This document shows, piece by piece, positions 1 to 7,182 of a DNA stretch of 16,102 nucleotides; position 1 is the first letter of the stretch, and every line of letters begins with the position of its first letter. Below the pieces are notes generated by a model. That model was not told the origin of the DNA, searched no databases, and was given only the letters and a program-made list of their open reading frames with translations. Made by a program: the position numbers and the translations under genes. The stretch comes from CAYSLU01 sp964431965 (GTDB lineage: Bacteria > Verrucomicrobiota > Kiritimatiellia > CAIKKV01 > CAYSLU01): positions 1 through 16,102 of the forward strand of contig CAYSLU010000107.1 of NCBI GenBank assembly GCA_964431965.1, read 5' to 3'.

Positions 1-36
1 ACAAACCTGAATATTGGTAGAATATTTGCGAACAAG

Positions 37-87
37 GGGCTCCTGCGTACTGGCGACCCGCGGACGGCTCGCCCGTCCGCAGAGCCC
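37..87 (+). promoter_or_regulatory. Nested hairpin in the leader of the LRR gene
   Basis: The inner stem GCGGACGG (60-67) pairs perfectly with CCGTCCGC (73-80) around a 5-nt loop. An outer stem GGGCTC (37-42) pairs with GAGCCC (82-87). The structure ends 39 nt before the chosen start at 127. No T-run follows, so an intrinsic terminator of an upstream gene is not well supported; a 5' leader structure or the end of an upstream transcript are both possible. Just upstream, AATATT occurs twice around GGTAG (10-26), a small AT-rich palindrome that could be part of a promoter or operator. The folding is visible in the sequence; the function is unknown. Confidence 0.4.
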
Positions 88-126
88 TGACGTTCGGCTC
101 AAATGAAAGGCAGGAGGATGAAACAG

Positions 127-1644
127 ATGAAGAGAAATATGCTCATGGTGTTGGCGGCGCTGTCGTTGGTTTCGGCGGTCGCCAGTGCTGAGCAGTTCGG
201 GGACTTCACGTACACAACGAATAGTGGAAACGCCGAAATCACGGGCTACACCGGTGCAGGTGGAAGCATCGTGATACCCGGCACCATTGGCGGTATGCCC
301 GTCATTATCGGCGATGACGCGTTCCGCAACGTTGGGACGCTGTCCTCCGTGACAATCTCCAACGGGGTCACCCGCATCGGTGACAACGCTTTTGACCGTT
401 GCAGCCTGGTGAGCGTCACCATCCCTCCCAGTGTCGGCGCTATCGGAGACAGGGCGTTCGCCGAGGGCGTGTTCCTTACCAATATCGCCGTGGACGTGGC
501 CAATGCGGCCTACAGCAGCACGAATGGCGTCCTGTTCAACAGAGACCGGACGTGGCTCATCCAGTGTCCCGGTGGCAAGGATGGCGACTACACGGTGCCC
601 GCCGGCGTCACGAGCATCCGGGACAGCGCCTTCCGCTACTGCAAGATTCTGGACAGTGTTACGATCCCCGAGGGCGTCCTGGAGATCAGAAGTACGGGGT
701 TCTTCGGGTGTTTCGAACTGACGACGGTGTCCCTCCCGGACAGCTTGCAGGCCATCAGGTTTGCGGCTTTCATGGCCTGCGGGAGTCTCACGAATGTGAC
801 CCTGTCGGCCAATGTCACGGTCATCGAGGATTCGGCGTTCGCGGGCTGCGGCAGTCTTGCCGCCATCACGGTGGACGACGCCAATACGGTCTACTGCAGC
901 ACGAATGGCGTGCTGTTCAACAAGGACAAAACTATGCTCATCCGGTGCCCCGGCGGCAAGGTTGGAAGCTTCACCCTTCCTGCCAGTGTTGCCAGTATTG
1001 GCGAGCGCGCCTTTATTACGTCCCATGGCCTGCTTGAGATTAATGTGGATGAAGCCAATCCGTTCTTCAGCAGCACCAACGGCGTCTTGTTCAACAAAGA
1101 CGGAACCGTCCTGATCCAATGTCCGGGCGGTAAGGCCGGGCAGTATGTAGTTCCCTCCGGCGTCCTCGCCATTGGCACGCGGGCACTCGCATCCTGCGAC
1201 GGCCTGACGGCCGTCACAATTCCCGCCAGCGTCACCAACATCGGGGAACGGGCGTTCGAGGACGACAGCAACCTGACGGCTGTCTATTTCCTGGGTGATG
1301 GCCCGGGTGTGGTTGGGGACGTCTTCGATGGCGGCAGCGATGAGTTGAAGGTCTATGTCCTGCCCGGAACCAGTGGCTGGGATGCGCCATTTGCCGGGTA
1401 TCCGCCTGCGCCGTGGCCCCCCGAGATCAGCGCCGTCAATCCGGGTTCACCGACCGGGCCTTTCGGGTTCAATGCCGACTGGGCTGTCGGGATGAAGGCG
1501 GTTCTTCAGTTTCGGACCAATTTGGTCAGTGCCGACTGGCTGCCCTTGTACACCGACACGTTTGTCAATGCCACGACCCATTTCAGCGATCCGGAATGGA
1601 CGAACCATCCGAGTGGGTTTTATCGGCTCGTGCATGTTCCTTGA
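127..1644 (+). CDS. Secreted BspA-type leucine-rich repeat protein (LRR_5 family)
   Basis: A predicted secreted protein of 505 residues. The ATG at 127 is chosen because AGGAGG (112-117) lies 9 nt upstream; the in-frame ATGs at 103 and 118 lie before or directly against that site. Residues 1-21 form a signal peptide (KR, hydrophobic core, ASA cleavage site). Residues 45-400 are BspA/LRR_5 repeats of the type 'VTIPxSVTxIGxRAF'. Three copies of a 37-38-residue insert with core 'STNGVLFNKD' and 'CPGGK' lie at 121-158, 248-285 and 307-343. Residues 433-505 form a C-terminal beta module ending 'GFYRLVHVP', of a kind frequent in secreted Verrucomicrobiota proteins. BspA-like proteins of other bacteria act in adhesion or protein binding, but the ligand here is unknown. 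Base composition is less GC-rich than in the genes right of 3854. Confidence 0.88.
   Translation: MKRNMLMVLAALSLVSAVASAEQFGDFTYTTNSGNAEITGYTGAGGSIVIPGTIGGMPVIIGDDAFRNVGTLSSVTISNGVTRIGDNAFDRCSLVSVTIPPSVGAIGDRAFAEGVFLTNIAVDVANAAYSSTNGVLFNRDRTWLIQCPGGKDGDYTVPAGVTSIRDSAFRYCKILDSVTIPEGVLEIRSTGFFGCFELTTVSLPDSLQAIRFAAFMACGSLTNVTLSANVTVIEDSAFAGCGSLAAITVDDANTVYCSTNGVLFNKDKTMLIRCPGGKVGSFTLPASVASIGERAFITSHGLLEINVDEANPFFSSTNGVLFNKDGTVLIQCPGGKAGQYVVPSGVLAIGTRALASCDGLTAVTIPASVTNIGERAFEDDSNLTAVYFLGDGPGVVGDVFDGGSDELKVYVLPGTSGWDAPFAGYPPAPWPPEISAVNPGSPTGPFGFNADWAVGMKAVLQFRTNLVSADWLPLYTDTFVNATTHFSDPEWTNHPSGFYRLVHVP
487..1155 (+). repeat. Three copies of a ~37-residue insert within the LRR protein
   Basis: Copies lie at 487-600, 868-981 and 1045-1155. 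Each encodes 'VDxAN..Y.STNGVLFN' followed by a charged turn, 'LIxCPGGKxGxYxVP', and then returns to a leucine-rich repeat. The DNA copies share long identical stretches such as agcacgaatggcgt, suggesting recent duplication or continuing exchange between copies. Such 'fill' units between LRR_5 repeats are known from BspA-like proteins. Confidence 0.8.
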
Positions 1645-1754
1645 GAATCAAGCGGCCCTGAGATGCAGGAGGAGAGTTGAACAACGGCCTGCTCCCGTAT
1701 TGCTCACCCTGGCGGGTTCGCAAACGGAGATGCCGGGCGTTCGATGAGGAGAGA

Positions 1755-3539
1755 ATGGAAGCCATATCGTTACCCATGGGCCCTTCCGATGCCATTAAAT
1801 CGGAGCCGATCCATGGTCTTCGTATCTTACGCGATGTGAAGGTCCCGATGCGCGACGGCGTGAAGCTTTCAGCCAACGTGTTCCTGCCCGATGCGAAAGG
1901 CCGGTTTCCCGTTGTCTTTCAGCGCATGCCGTATGGCGCCAGCGGCCGTGATCCGGGGGAGTTCTACGCTCAACGCGGCTATGCCTTGGTGATTCAAGAC
2001 TGCCGCGGACGACATGATTCGGAGGGGGAGTTCTATCCGTTTCGCGATGACACACCCGACGGGCTCGACAGCCTGGACTGGATATGTGCACAGCCTTGGA
2101 GCAACGGCCGGGTGGGGATGTTCGGACCCTCCTATCTGGGGGGGGTGCAGTGGGCGGTGGCGGGGGAACGGCATCCGGCACTTCAGGCCATCGTTCCCAA
2201 CGTCATCCCCTGCGACTTCTGGAAAAGCGGGTATTGGCGCAACGGTGCTTTCAGTCTGGCTCTCAATGCATTATGGACCTGCTTGGAAATAACCAGCCGA
2301 ACCAGTGATCTGGGGCTCATTCCGTCTTACGATCTGAACAAGTTTTTCCGGCATCTCCCCTTGCGTACGCTTGACAGCTATGCCGGCCGACCGTGTGAAT
2401 TCTGGCAGGACTTTCTGGAGCATTCGCAGTACGATGATTATTGGAAGCGCATGAGTGTGATCCGGGATCGGTTCGATCAAGTGGCGGTGCCTGCTTACAT
2501 CATGTGCGGCTGGTATGACTATTACCCCGGTGAGTCCTTCGATGCGTTCAACGGCATGCGCTCCCAGGCACGCGGCAGGGCCCGCGAGCAATCGAGGATC
2601 ATCATGGGCCCGTGGAGCCATTTGATCAGCCTCTCGTCGAGACTCGGCGAGGTCGATTTTGGAGCGCATTCCCATCTCGCTATCAATGCGCTGGCCCTGC
2701 GTTGGTTCGACTGCCTTCTCAAAGACATGGACACCGGCATTCTGAGCGAACCACCGGTGACCATTTTCGTCATGGGCATAAACGAATGGCGGCACGAGAA
2801 CGAGTGGCCCCTGGCCCGCACGTGTTTTACGGACTTCTACCTGCATAGCCGGGGGGCGGCCAATCGCGATCTCCACGATGGACTTCTGAGCGTGGTTCCG
2901 CCGAAAGACGAGCTACCGGATCAATACATATACAACCCAGATAAACCCGTGCCGACTCTGGGAGGAAACCATTCGATCTGTTGGGGAGACGCTTTTCACA
3001 TCATTCAGCCCGGTCCATTCGATCAACGGGCTGTCGAACAGCGGCCTGACGTGTTGACCTATACGACTCCGCCGATGGAGGCGGACACGGAAGTGACGGG
3101 TCCCATCGTTTTGCACCTCTACGCTGCTACCGACGCTCCCGACACCGACTGGACCGCAAAACTCGTCGACGTCTATCCTGACGGTCGTGCCATCAATCTA
3201 ACCGAGGGTAACCTACGCGCCCGGTTTCGCAAATCGATATATGAGCCGCCGGAACTGCTCGAACCGGGCAAAGTATACTGGTACAGAATCGACATTCAGC
3301 CGACAAGCAACGTGTTTCGGAAGGGCCATCGAATGCGCCTGGAAATCTCCAGCAGCAACTTTCCCCTTTGGGACCGCAATCCGAATACGGGCCATAAGCA
3401 AGGACTGGACGACGAATTGAGAATCGCCCGCCAGACGGTCTTTCACAATTCGGAATATCCGTCGCGAATCGTACTCCCGGTGATTCCTTCGCCAGAGTCT
3501 CTGAGTAAAACCGGGAAGACCATCGAACAAGCCGTCTGA
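1755..3539 (+). CDS. CocE/NonD family alpha/beta hydrolase (X-Pro dipeptidyl-peptidase S15-like)
   Basis: A serine hydrolase of 594 residues, close to the usual length for the CocE/NonD family, which cleaves esters or acyl-peptide type bonds. The alpha/beta hydrolase domain covers roughly residues 15-340. The nucleophile is Ser126 in 'GPSYLGG', the acid is probably Asp255 in 'GWYDYYPGE' and the base is His289 in 'GPWSHL'; this order and spacing match cocaine esterase. Residues about 420-575 form the C-terminal jelly-roll ('VTGPIVLHLYAATDAPDTDW', 'GHRMRLEISSSNFP'). No signal peptide is seen, so it is probably cytoplasmic. The ATG at 1755 follows AGGAG and removes 26 basic residues that do not look like the family; a TTG at 1677, also behind AGGAGG, would give 620 residues. 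The gap to the upstream LRR gene is 110 nt. The natural substrate cannot be told from sequence. Confidence 0.9.
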   Translation: MEAISLPMGPSDAIKSEPIHGLRILRDVKVPMRDGVKLSANVFLPDAKGRFPVVFQRMPYGASGRDPGEFYAQRGYALVIQDCRGRHDSEGEFYPFRDDTPDGLDSLDWICAQPWSNGRVGMFGPSYLGGVQWAVAGERHPALQAIVPNVIPCDFWKSGYWRNGAFSLALNALWTCLEITSRTSDLGLIPSYDLNKFFRHLPLRTLDSYAGRPCEFWQDFLEHSQYDDYWKRMSVIRDRFDQVAVPAYIMCGWYDYYPGESFDAFNGMRSQARGRAREQSRIIMGPWSHLISLSSRLGEVDFGAHSHLAINALALRWFDCLLKDMDTGILSEPPVTIFVMGINEWRHENEWPLARTCFTDFYLHSRGAANRDLHDGLLSVVPPKDELPDQYIYNPDKPVPTLGGNHSICWGDAFHIIQPGPFDQRAVEQRPDVLTYTTPPMEADTEVTGPIVLHLYAATDAPDTDWTAKLVDVYPDGRAINLTEGNLRARFRKSIYEPPELLEPGKVYWYRIDIQPTSNVFRKGHRMRLEISSSNFPLWDRNPNTGHKQGLDDELRIARQTVFHNSEYPSRIVLPVIPSPESLSKTGKTIEQAV

Positions 3540-3564
3540 CCGTACGCGCTACCGCGCGCCGGTC
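3538..3564 (+). terminator. Possible hairpin at the end of the hydrolase gene
   Basis: GACCG (3538-3542) pairs with CGGTC (3560-3564), and within it GCGC pairs with GCGC around TACC. It begins inside the stop codon of the hydrolase. No T-tract follows, so intrinsic termination is only a possibility. Confidence 0.25.
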
Positions 3565-3588
3565 AACGACACGATCGGACATCAGAAG

Positions 3589-3816
3589 ATGAAATGGGAC
3601 AGGAAAGAATATCTATGCAGAGCCGCCTACTGGGCGCTCTTCATCGTCGCGCCGACTGCGGCAGTCATCTTCGTCGGACGTTGGGCGCATCCCAGAATTG
3701 GCTGGGCACTCCCGACCTTCATTGCGCTCGTTTTGATCGGCGAGCATGGGTATCGAGTCTGGAAGAAGCTATGGCATCTGGACAAGGAACCTGATCGACC
3801 GGCGTCTGCACGATGA
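3589..3816 (+). CDS. Possible small two-helix membrane protein
   Basis: A predicted 75-residue protein with no recognised family. Residues about 12-30 ('YWALFIVAPTAAVIFVG') and 38-58 ('GWALPTFIALVLIGEHGY') are hydrophobic and could span the membrane, followed by a basic, charged tail ('RVWKKLWHLDKE'). The start ATG has only a weak purine-rich AGAAG before it. The gene lies 49 nt after the hydrolase stop and ends 37 nt before the composition break near 3853, so its 3' surroundings may not be original. The alternating hydrophobic and charged pattern argues for a real protein, but the short length and lack of homology that I recognise keep this tentative. Confidence 0.5.
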   Translation: MKWDRKEYLCRAAYWALFIVAPTAAVIFVGRWAHPRIGWALPTFIALVLIGEHGYRVWKKLWHLDKEPDRPASAR

Positions 3817-3853
3817 TCGCGCGTTGGCCAGACTGCGCGAGGCACTCGAATGT

Positions 3854-3994
3854 GTCGAGAACCTGGCCGCGGGCGAGGTTCTCGCTCCGGTCGATCAGCG
3901 CGATCTCGTCCGCGAGGCCGCTTTGCGCCAGCGCGTAGGCGAACGTGGACCCCATGGCCCCGCCGCCCACTACCACGACTTTCCGGCGATGCAC
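3854..3994 (-). pseudogene. ldh: Truncated L-lactate dehydrogenase (N-terminal 47 residues only)
   Basis: The first 47 codons of an LDH/MDH-superfamily dehydrogenase, starting at a GTG (3994-3992) 11 nt after the mtnA stop. The Rossmann nucleotide-binding start is clear: 'RRKVVVVGGGAMGSTFAYAL' followed by 'QSGLADEIALID' with the acidic residue that ends beta-strand 2, then 'ENLARGQVLD'. A normal LDH continues with 'LSHG' and about 260 more residues including the catalytic Arg and His. Here similarity stops after 'GQVLD' at 3854; the frame stays open to 3719, but the extra residues do not resemble any dehydrogenase. It was probably the last gene of the glycosyltransferase-protease-mtnA cluster and is now non-functional, unless the truncation is an assembly join. 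Confidence 0.82.
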
Positions 3995-4005
3995 GGATGA
4001 TGTCT

Positions 4006-5097
4006 TTATGGCTGGGCCCGGCTGGGGAGGGGGCGGGCGAGGGCGCGGAGCGATTCACGGTAGTCCGGGCGGGCGATGCCGTTCTCGCAGACGATCGCCG
4101 TGATCAGCCGGGCGGGGGTCACGTCGAACGCGGGCGAGTAGACCTTCACGCCGGCCGGCGCGGTCCGGCGCCCGAACCCCTCGGTGACTTCCTCCGCGGC
4201 GCGCTGCTCGATGGGGATCCGGTCGCCGGTGGCGAGCGTGAGGTCGAACGTCGAGGACGGGGCCAGCACGTAGAACGGGATGCCGTGCGCGTGCGCGAGA
4301 ACGGCCACGCCGTAGGTGCCGATCTTGTTCGCGGTGTCGCCGTTCGCCGCGATGCGATCGGCGCCCACGAGCACGGCGCTCACGCGCTTCTCGCGCATGA
4401 CCTGGGCCGCCATGTTGTCGCAGATCAGCGTGACGTCCACGCCGGCCTGCAGGAGCTCCCAGGCGGTCAGGCGCGCCCCCTGCAGCAGGGGGCGCGTCTC
4501 GTCGGCATAGACCGACACCCGCTTGCCCAGCTCGCGCGCCATGTAGACGGGCGCGAGGGCCGTCCCGTAGCCGGACGTCGCGAGTCCGCCGGCATTGCAG
4601 TGGGTGAGGATCGTCTGCCCGTCGCTCAGCAGCTCCGCGCCGTGCCGGCCGATGGCGCGGCACATGGCGTCGTCCTCGCGAAGGATGGCGAACGCCTCGG
4701 CGGCCAGCCGCTCGAGCAGGGCGGCGGCCGGCAGGGCCGACTCGCGGAGCACGAGCGCGGTCATGCGGTCGAGCGCCCAGAAGAGGTTGACCGCGGTGGG
4801 GCGCGAGGTCGCGAGATGGCGGGCCGCCTTCTGTGCGGCCGCCGCGACGTCGGAGCCGGAGCCGGCGGCCGCCGACTGGGCTCCGGCGAGGACGCCGAAT
4901 GCGGCGGCGATGCCGATGGCGGGCGCGCCGCGGACCTTGAGCTCGCGGATGGCGCGCCAGACTTCTTCGACGTCGGCGGTATCGATGTACGCGACGGCGC
5001 CCGGCAGCAGGGTCTGGTCGAGGATGCGCACGCGGCCGGGCACGGAGCGGTCGCGCGAGTTGGGGATCCAGTCGATGGGCTTGACCGTCGGATTCAT
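4006..5097 (-). CDS. mtnA: S-methyl-5-thioribose-1-phosphate isomerase
   Basis: A complete 363-residue MtnA, the aldose-ketose isomerase that turns 5-methylthioribose 1-phosphate into 5-methylthioribulose 1-phosphate in the methionine salvage pathway in the cytoplasm. Family signatures are all present: 'VRGAPAIGIAAAFG' (55-68), 'ILTHCNAGGLATSGYGTALA' with the catalytic Cys167 (163-182), 'VGADRIAANGDTANKIGTY' with the catalytic Asp247 (244-262) and 'PSSTFDL' (280-286). The length is normal. Start: ATG at 5097, behind AAGGCGG with a 5-nt gap. It lies 31 nt downstream of the protease gene and 11 nt upstream of the ldh stub, so it is probably co-transcribed. No other methionine salvage gene is in the window; MtnA can also act on 5-deoxyribose 1-phosphate in 5'-deoxyadenosine salvage. 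Confidence 0.97.
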   Translation of the reverse strand: MNPTVKPIDWIPNSRDRSVPGRVRILDQTLLPGAVAYIDTADVEEVWRAIRELKVRGAPAIGIAAAFGVLAGAQSAAAGSGSDVAAAAQKAARHLATSRPTAVNLFWALDRMTALVLRESALPAAALLERLAAEAFAILREDDAMCRAIGRHGAELLSDGQTILTHCNAGGLATSGYGTALAPVYMARELGKRVSVYADETRPLLQGARLTAWELLQAGVDVTLICDNMAAQVMREKRVSAVLVGADRIAANGDTANKIGTYGVAVLAHAHGIPFYVLAPSSTFDLTLATGDRIPIEQRAAEEVTEGFGRRTAPAGVKVYSPAFDVTPARLITAIVCENGIARPDYRESLRALARPLPSRAQP

Positions 5098-5128
5098 GGT
5101 GTCCGCCTTGGGTGTTTGGCCGCCGGGC

Positions 5129-5977
5129 TCACTGGGCGAGCATCAGGAGGCACAGGTTTACGCCGTTGAAGATTCCGTGGAGCACGATCGGAGCCAGCAG
5201 CGACCCCGTGTGGATGTAGGCCAGCGAGAGCGCGACCGCGATGGTGAAGAGCGGGACGAAGGACGCGAGGTTGAAGTGGATCAGCGCGAAGCCGAGCGAG
5301 GTGACGAGCACGGCCGGCCCCATGCCGAACCGCTTGGCGATGAGCGGCAGCCCGATGCCCCGGAACAGGATCTCCTCGAAGAGCGGGGCGACCGCGACGG
5401 CGAGGAACGCGATGTAGGCCTGGGTCTTCATGGTCTCCGGCTCCTGGAGCGCGAAGACGATCTCCTGGAGGTCGGTCGGGTAGTCGAGCGCGGTCAGGAC
5501 GAGCTGGTAGGCCAGCGCGGCGAAGAACAGCACGGGCAGCATGGTGAGGTAGGCGAGGGCGCCCGCGTTGAAGTGACGGGCGAAGTCGGGGCCATGGAGC
5601 CCGAACGCCTCCCGCCACGTGCGGCGGCGGGCGCGAAGGTAGGCCGCCACCATGACCAGCCCGGCGACGTGGAAGGACAGGCTGTTCAGCACGATCCAGA
5701 AGAACAGCGACATCTCGCCGAGGACGGAATGGAGCACCACCAGCGCCATCTGCAGGTTGAGCAGGGCGATGATGATGACGCCGCCGTCCCGCAGGCTCCA
5801 GGGGCGCTCGGCGATCGCGCGGGCGCGGGCCGCCCACGCGGGCGGCTGGCGGAGAAAGCGCAGACCGAGCACCAGGCAGGCGATCACCCCGGCCAGCAGG
5901 AGCGTGCCGTAGATCGCGATCACGGCTTGAGGATTGGCCGGGAGCGCGTCCTCGGGGATGGTGGTGACGGCCAGCAT
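5129..5977 (-). CDS. CPBP family intramembrane glutamic-type endopeptidase
   Basis: A 282-residue multi-pass membrane protein with about seven or eight hydrophobic segments. The CPBP (Abi/Rce1-like) motifs are clear in the C-terminal half: 'EEILFRG' with Glu201, Glu202 and Arg206, 'FALIHFN' with Phe230 and His234, and 'HGIFNGVN' with His267 and Asn271. These are the catalytic and water-coordinating residues of Rce1-type intramembrane proteases, so the enzyme is predicted to be active. Bacterial members cleave membrane peptides or are linked to bacteriocin immunity, but nothing nearby encodes a bacteriocin, and the substrate is unknown. The ATG at 5977 lies 12 nt after the glycosyltransferase stop and has no clear ribosome binding site, suggesting translational coupling. 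MtnA follows 31 nt downstream. Confidence 0.92.
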   Translation of the reverse strand: MLAVTTIPEDALPANPQAVIAIYGTLLLAGVIACLVLGLRFLRQPPAWAARARAIAERPWSLRDGGVIIIALLNLQMALVVLHSVLGEMSLFFWIVLNSLSFHVAGLVMVAAYLRARRRTWREAFGLHGPDFARHFNAGALAYLTMLPVLFFAALAYQLVLTALDYPTDLQEIVFALQEPETMKTQAYIAFLAVAVAPLFEEILFRGIGLPLIAKRFGMGPAVLVTSLGFALIHFNLASFVPLFTIAVALSLAYIHTGSLLAPIVLHGIFNGVNLCLLMLAQ

Positions 5978-5989
5978 GGGGAGGGCGGG

Positions 5990-6958
5990 CTACTCGGCGG
6001 CCGGCTCGACGGTTTCGCGGATGACGTAGATCGGCTTGCCCTGGGATTCGTGATACGTCCGGGTCTGAACCTCGGCCAGCAGGCCCATGCTCACGAACTG
6101 GATGCCGAAGAAGATGAGCATGAACGGGGTGACGACCCAGAACGGCCGCTTGATCAGATCGGACGCGAACTCGGTGCCGAAGGTGTGGTACGAGGCGTTG
6201 GCGAGCATGATGAACGCGAGGGCCAGAAACCCGACCGAGCCGCAGGTGAGGCCGATGCGGCCGAACACCTGGATCGGCTTTGTGCTGTACTTCAGCAGGA
6301 ACTTCACCGTGATCAGGTCGAGGATCACGCGGATCGTGCGCGATATCCCGTACTTGGACTTTCCGAACTGGCGCGGGTGATGGCGGACCACCACTTCGTC
6401 GACGCGGCCGCCCACCCAGCTCGCCAAGGCGACGATGAAGCGGTGCATCTCGCCGTAGAGCTCGATGTCCTTCACGATCTCCCGGCGGTACGCCTTGAGC
6501 GCGCACCCGTAGTCGTGCAGCCGCACGCCGGTGATGCGGCTGATGAGCGCATTCGCGATGACCGAGGGGAGTCGCCGGTTGAGGAAGGCGTCCTTGCGGT
6601 CCTTGCGCCAGCCGCTGACGACATCGACCGTGTCGCTCATCCGGCTCAGCAGGAGCGGAATGTCGTCCGGGTCGTTCTGGAGATCGGCGTCCATCGTGAT
6701 CACGAAATCGCCGCGGGCGGCGTCGAAGCCGGCGCTCAGCGCGGCCGTCTGGCCGCAGTTCCGCCGCAGGCGGATCAGGCGCATGTGCGGGGTGGCGATG
6801 GAGCGGAGCCGCTCCCAGGTCCCGTCGGTACTGCCGTCATCGATGAGGATGATCTCGAACGTCTTTCCGGTGCGGCGGAGCGATTCGTGGAGCCGGTCGC
6901 AAAGCGGGCCGGCGCTTTCCACCTCGTTGTAGATCGGAACGACGACGGACAGGTCCAT
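5990..6958 (-). CDS. Family 2 glycosyltransferase, DPM1/GtrB-like, membrane-anchored
   Basis: A complete 322-residue enzyme that probably moves a sugar from a nucleotide sugar to a polyprenyl phosphate at the inner face of the membrane. The GT-A domain (1-225) starts with 'LSVVVPIYNE', has 'LIDDGSTDGT' (39-47) and the metal-binding 'MDADLQNDP' with Asp90/Asp92, and later 'HDYGCALKAYRR' and 'RQFGKSKYG'. Two membrane helices follow (about 232-254 and 273-296), the usual arrangement in GtrB/ArnC/YkoT-type transferases. The ATG at 6958 is preceded by GAGGAG with a 9-nt gap. The frame is open far upstream to 7951, but those residues resemble nothing, and the N-terminus above fits the family exactly. 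First gene of a tight cluster with the CPBP protease and mtnA. The sugar is unknown. Confidence 0.94.
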   Translation of the reverse strand: MDLSVVVPIYNEVESAGPLCDRLHESLRRTGKTFEIILIDDGSTDGTWERLRSIATPHMRLIRLRRNCGQTAALSAGFDAARGDFVITMDADLQNDPDDIPLLLSRMSDTVDVVSGWRKDRKDAFLNRRLPSVIANALISRITGVRLHDYGCALKAYRREIVKDIELYGEMHRFIVALASWVGGRVDEVVVRHHPRQFGKSKYGISRTIRVILDLITVKFLLKYSTKPIQVFGRIGLTCGSVGFLALAFIMLANASYHTFGTEFASDLIKRPFWVVTPFMLIFFGIQFVSMGLLAEVQTRTYHESQGKPIYVIRETVEPAAE

Positions 6959-7051
6959 GGCCGGGGGCTCCTCGGGTCCTCTCGCCTGACGAAGCCGGCG
7001 CCAGCCGGCCCCGCAAGCGCGCGTAATGTGTACCACGGCGGGCCGCGGCTC

Positions 7052-7083
7052 GCACCCAGAAAAGATCGACACCAGAAAGGATC
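7052..7083. repeat. Tandem 16-bp direct repeat upstream of the glycosyltransferase
   Basis: Two adjacent 16-bp units, gcacccagaaaagatc (7052-7067) and gacaccagaaaggatc (7068-7083), match at 13 of 16 positions. They lie about 95-125 nt upstream of the glycosyltransferase start on the minus strand, a place where a repressor or activator site could sit. No regulator is identified. Confidence 0.45.
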
Positions 7084-7118
7084 GATGGCGGCGATGGGCC
7101 GGCACCGTGAGGGCGGAA

Positions 7119-7150
7119 GGAGCCTGAACCGGCCGGGGACGGCCGGCTCC
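7119..7150 (-). terminator. Strong hairpin downstream of the secreted-protein gene
   Basis: CCGGCCG (7129-7135) and CGGCCGG (7140-7146) form a perfect 7-bp stem with a 4-nt loop. An alternative pairing joins GGAGCC (7119-7124) to GGCTCC (7145-7150). It lies about 35 nt beyond the stop of the minus-strand gene at 7183, and a second small hairpin (7160-7174, CCCGCA/TGCGGG) lies between. Neither is followed by a T-run, so they may mark a transcript end or only be GC-rich palindromes. Confidence 0.3.
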
Positions 7151-7182
7151 ATGGTCTGTCCCGCAATCTGCGGGTCGCTCTA

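Noticed and set aside
1677..1754. TTG start giving a 620-residue hydrolase
   Set aside because: It has a good AGGAGG, but the 26 extra residues are basic and unlike CocE-family N-termini; ATG at 1755 is preferred, though not certain.
3850..5169. 439-codon + strand open frame
   Set aside because: Antisense shadow of mtnA with no domain-like pattern.
5094..6506. 470-codon minus-strand open frame
   Set aside because: Out-of-frame overlap of the protease and glycosyltransferase genes; Arg/Pro-rich with no motifs.
7156..7166. An 11-bp match (ctgtcccgcaa) to the MITE end
   Set aside because: Only 11 bp, with no TA flank and no second end nearby; a chance match or too decayed to call.
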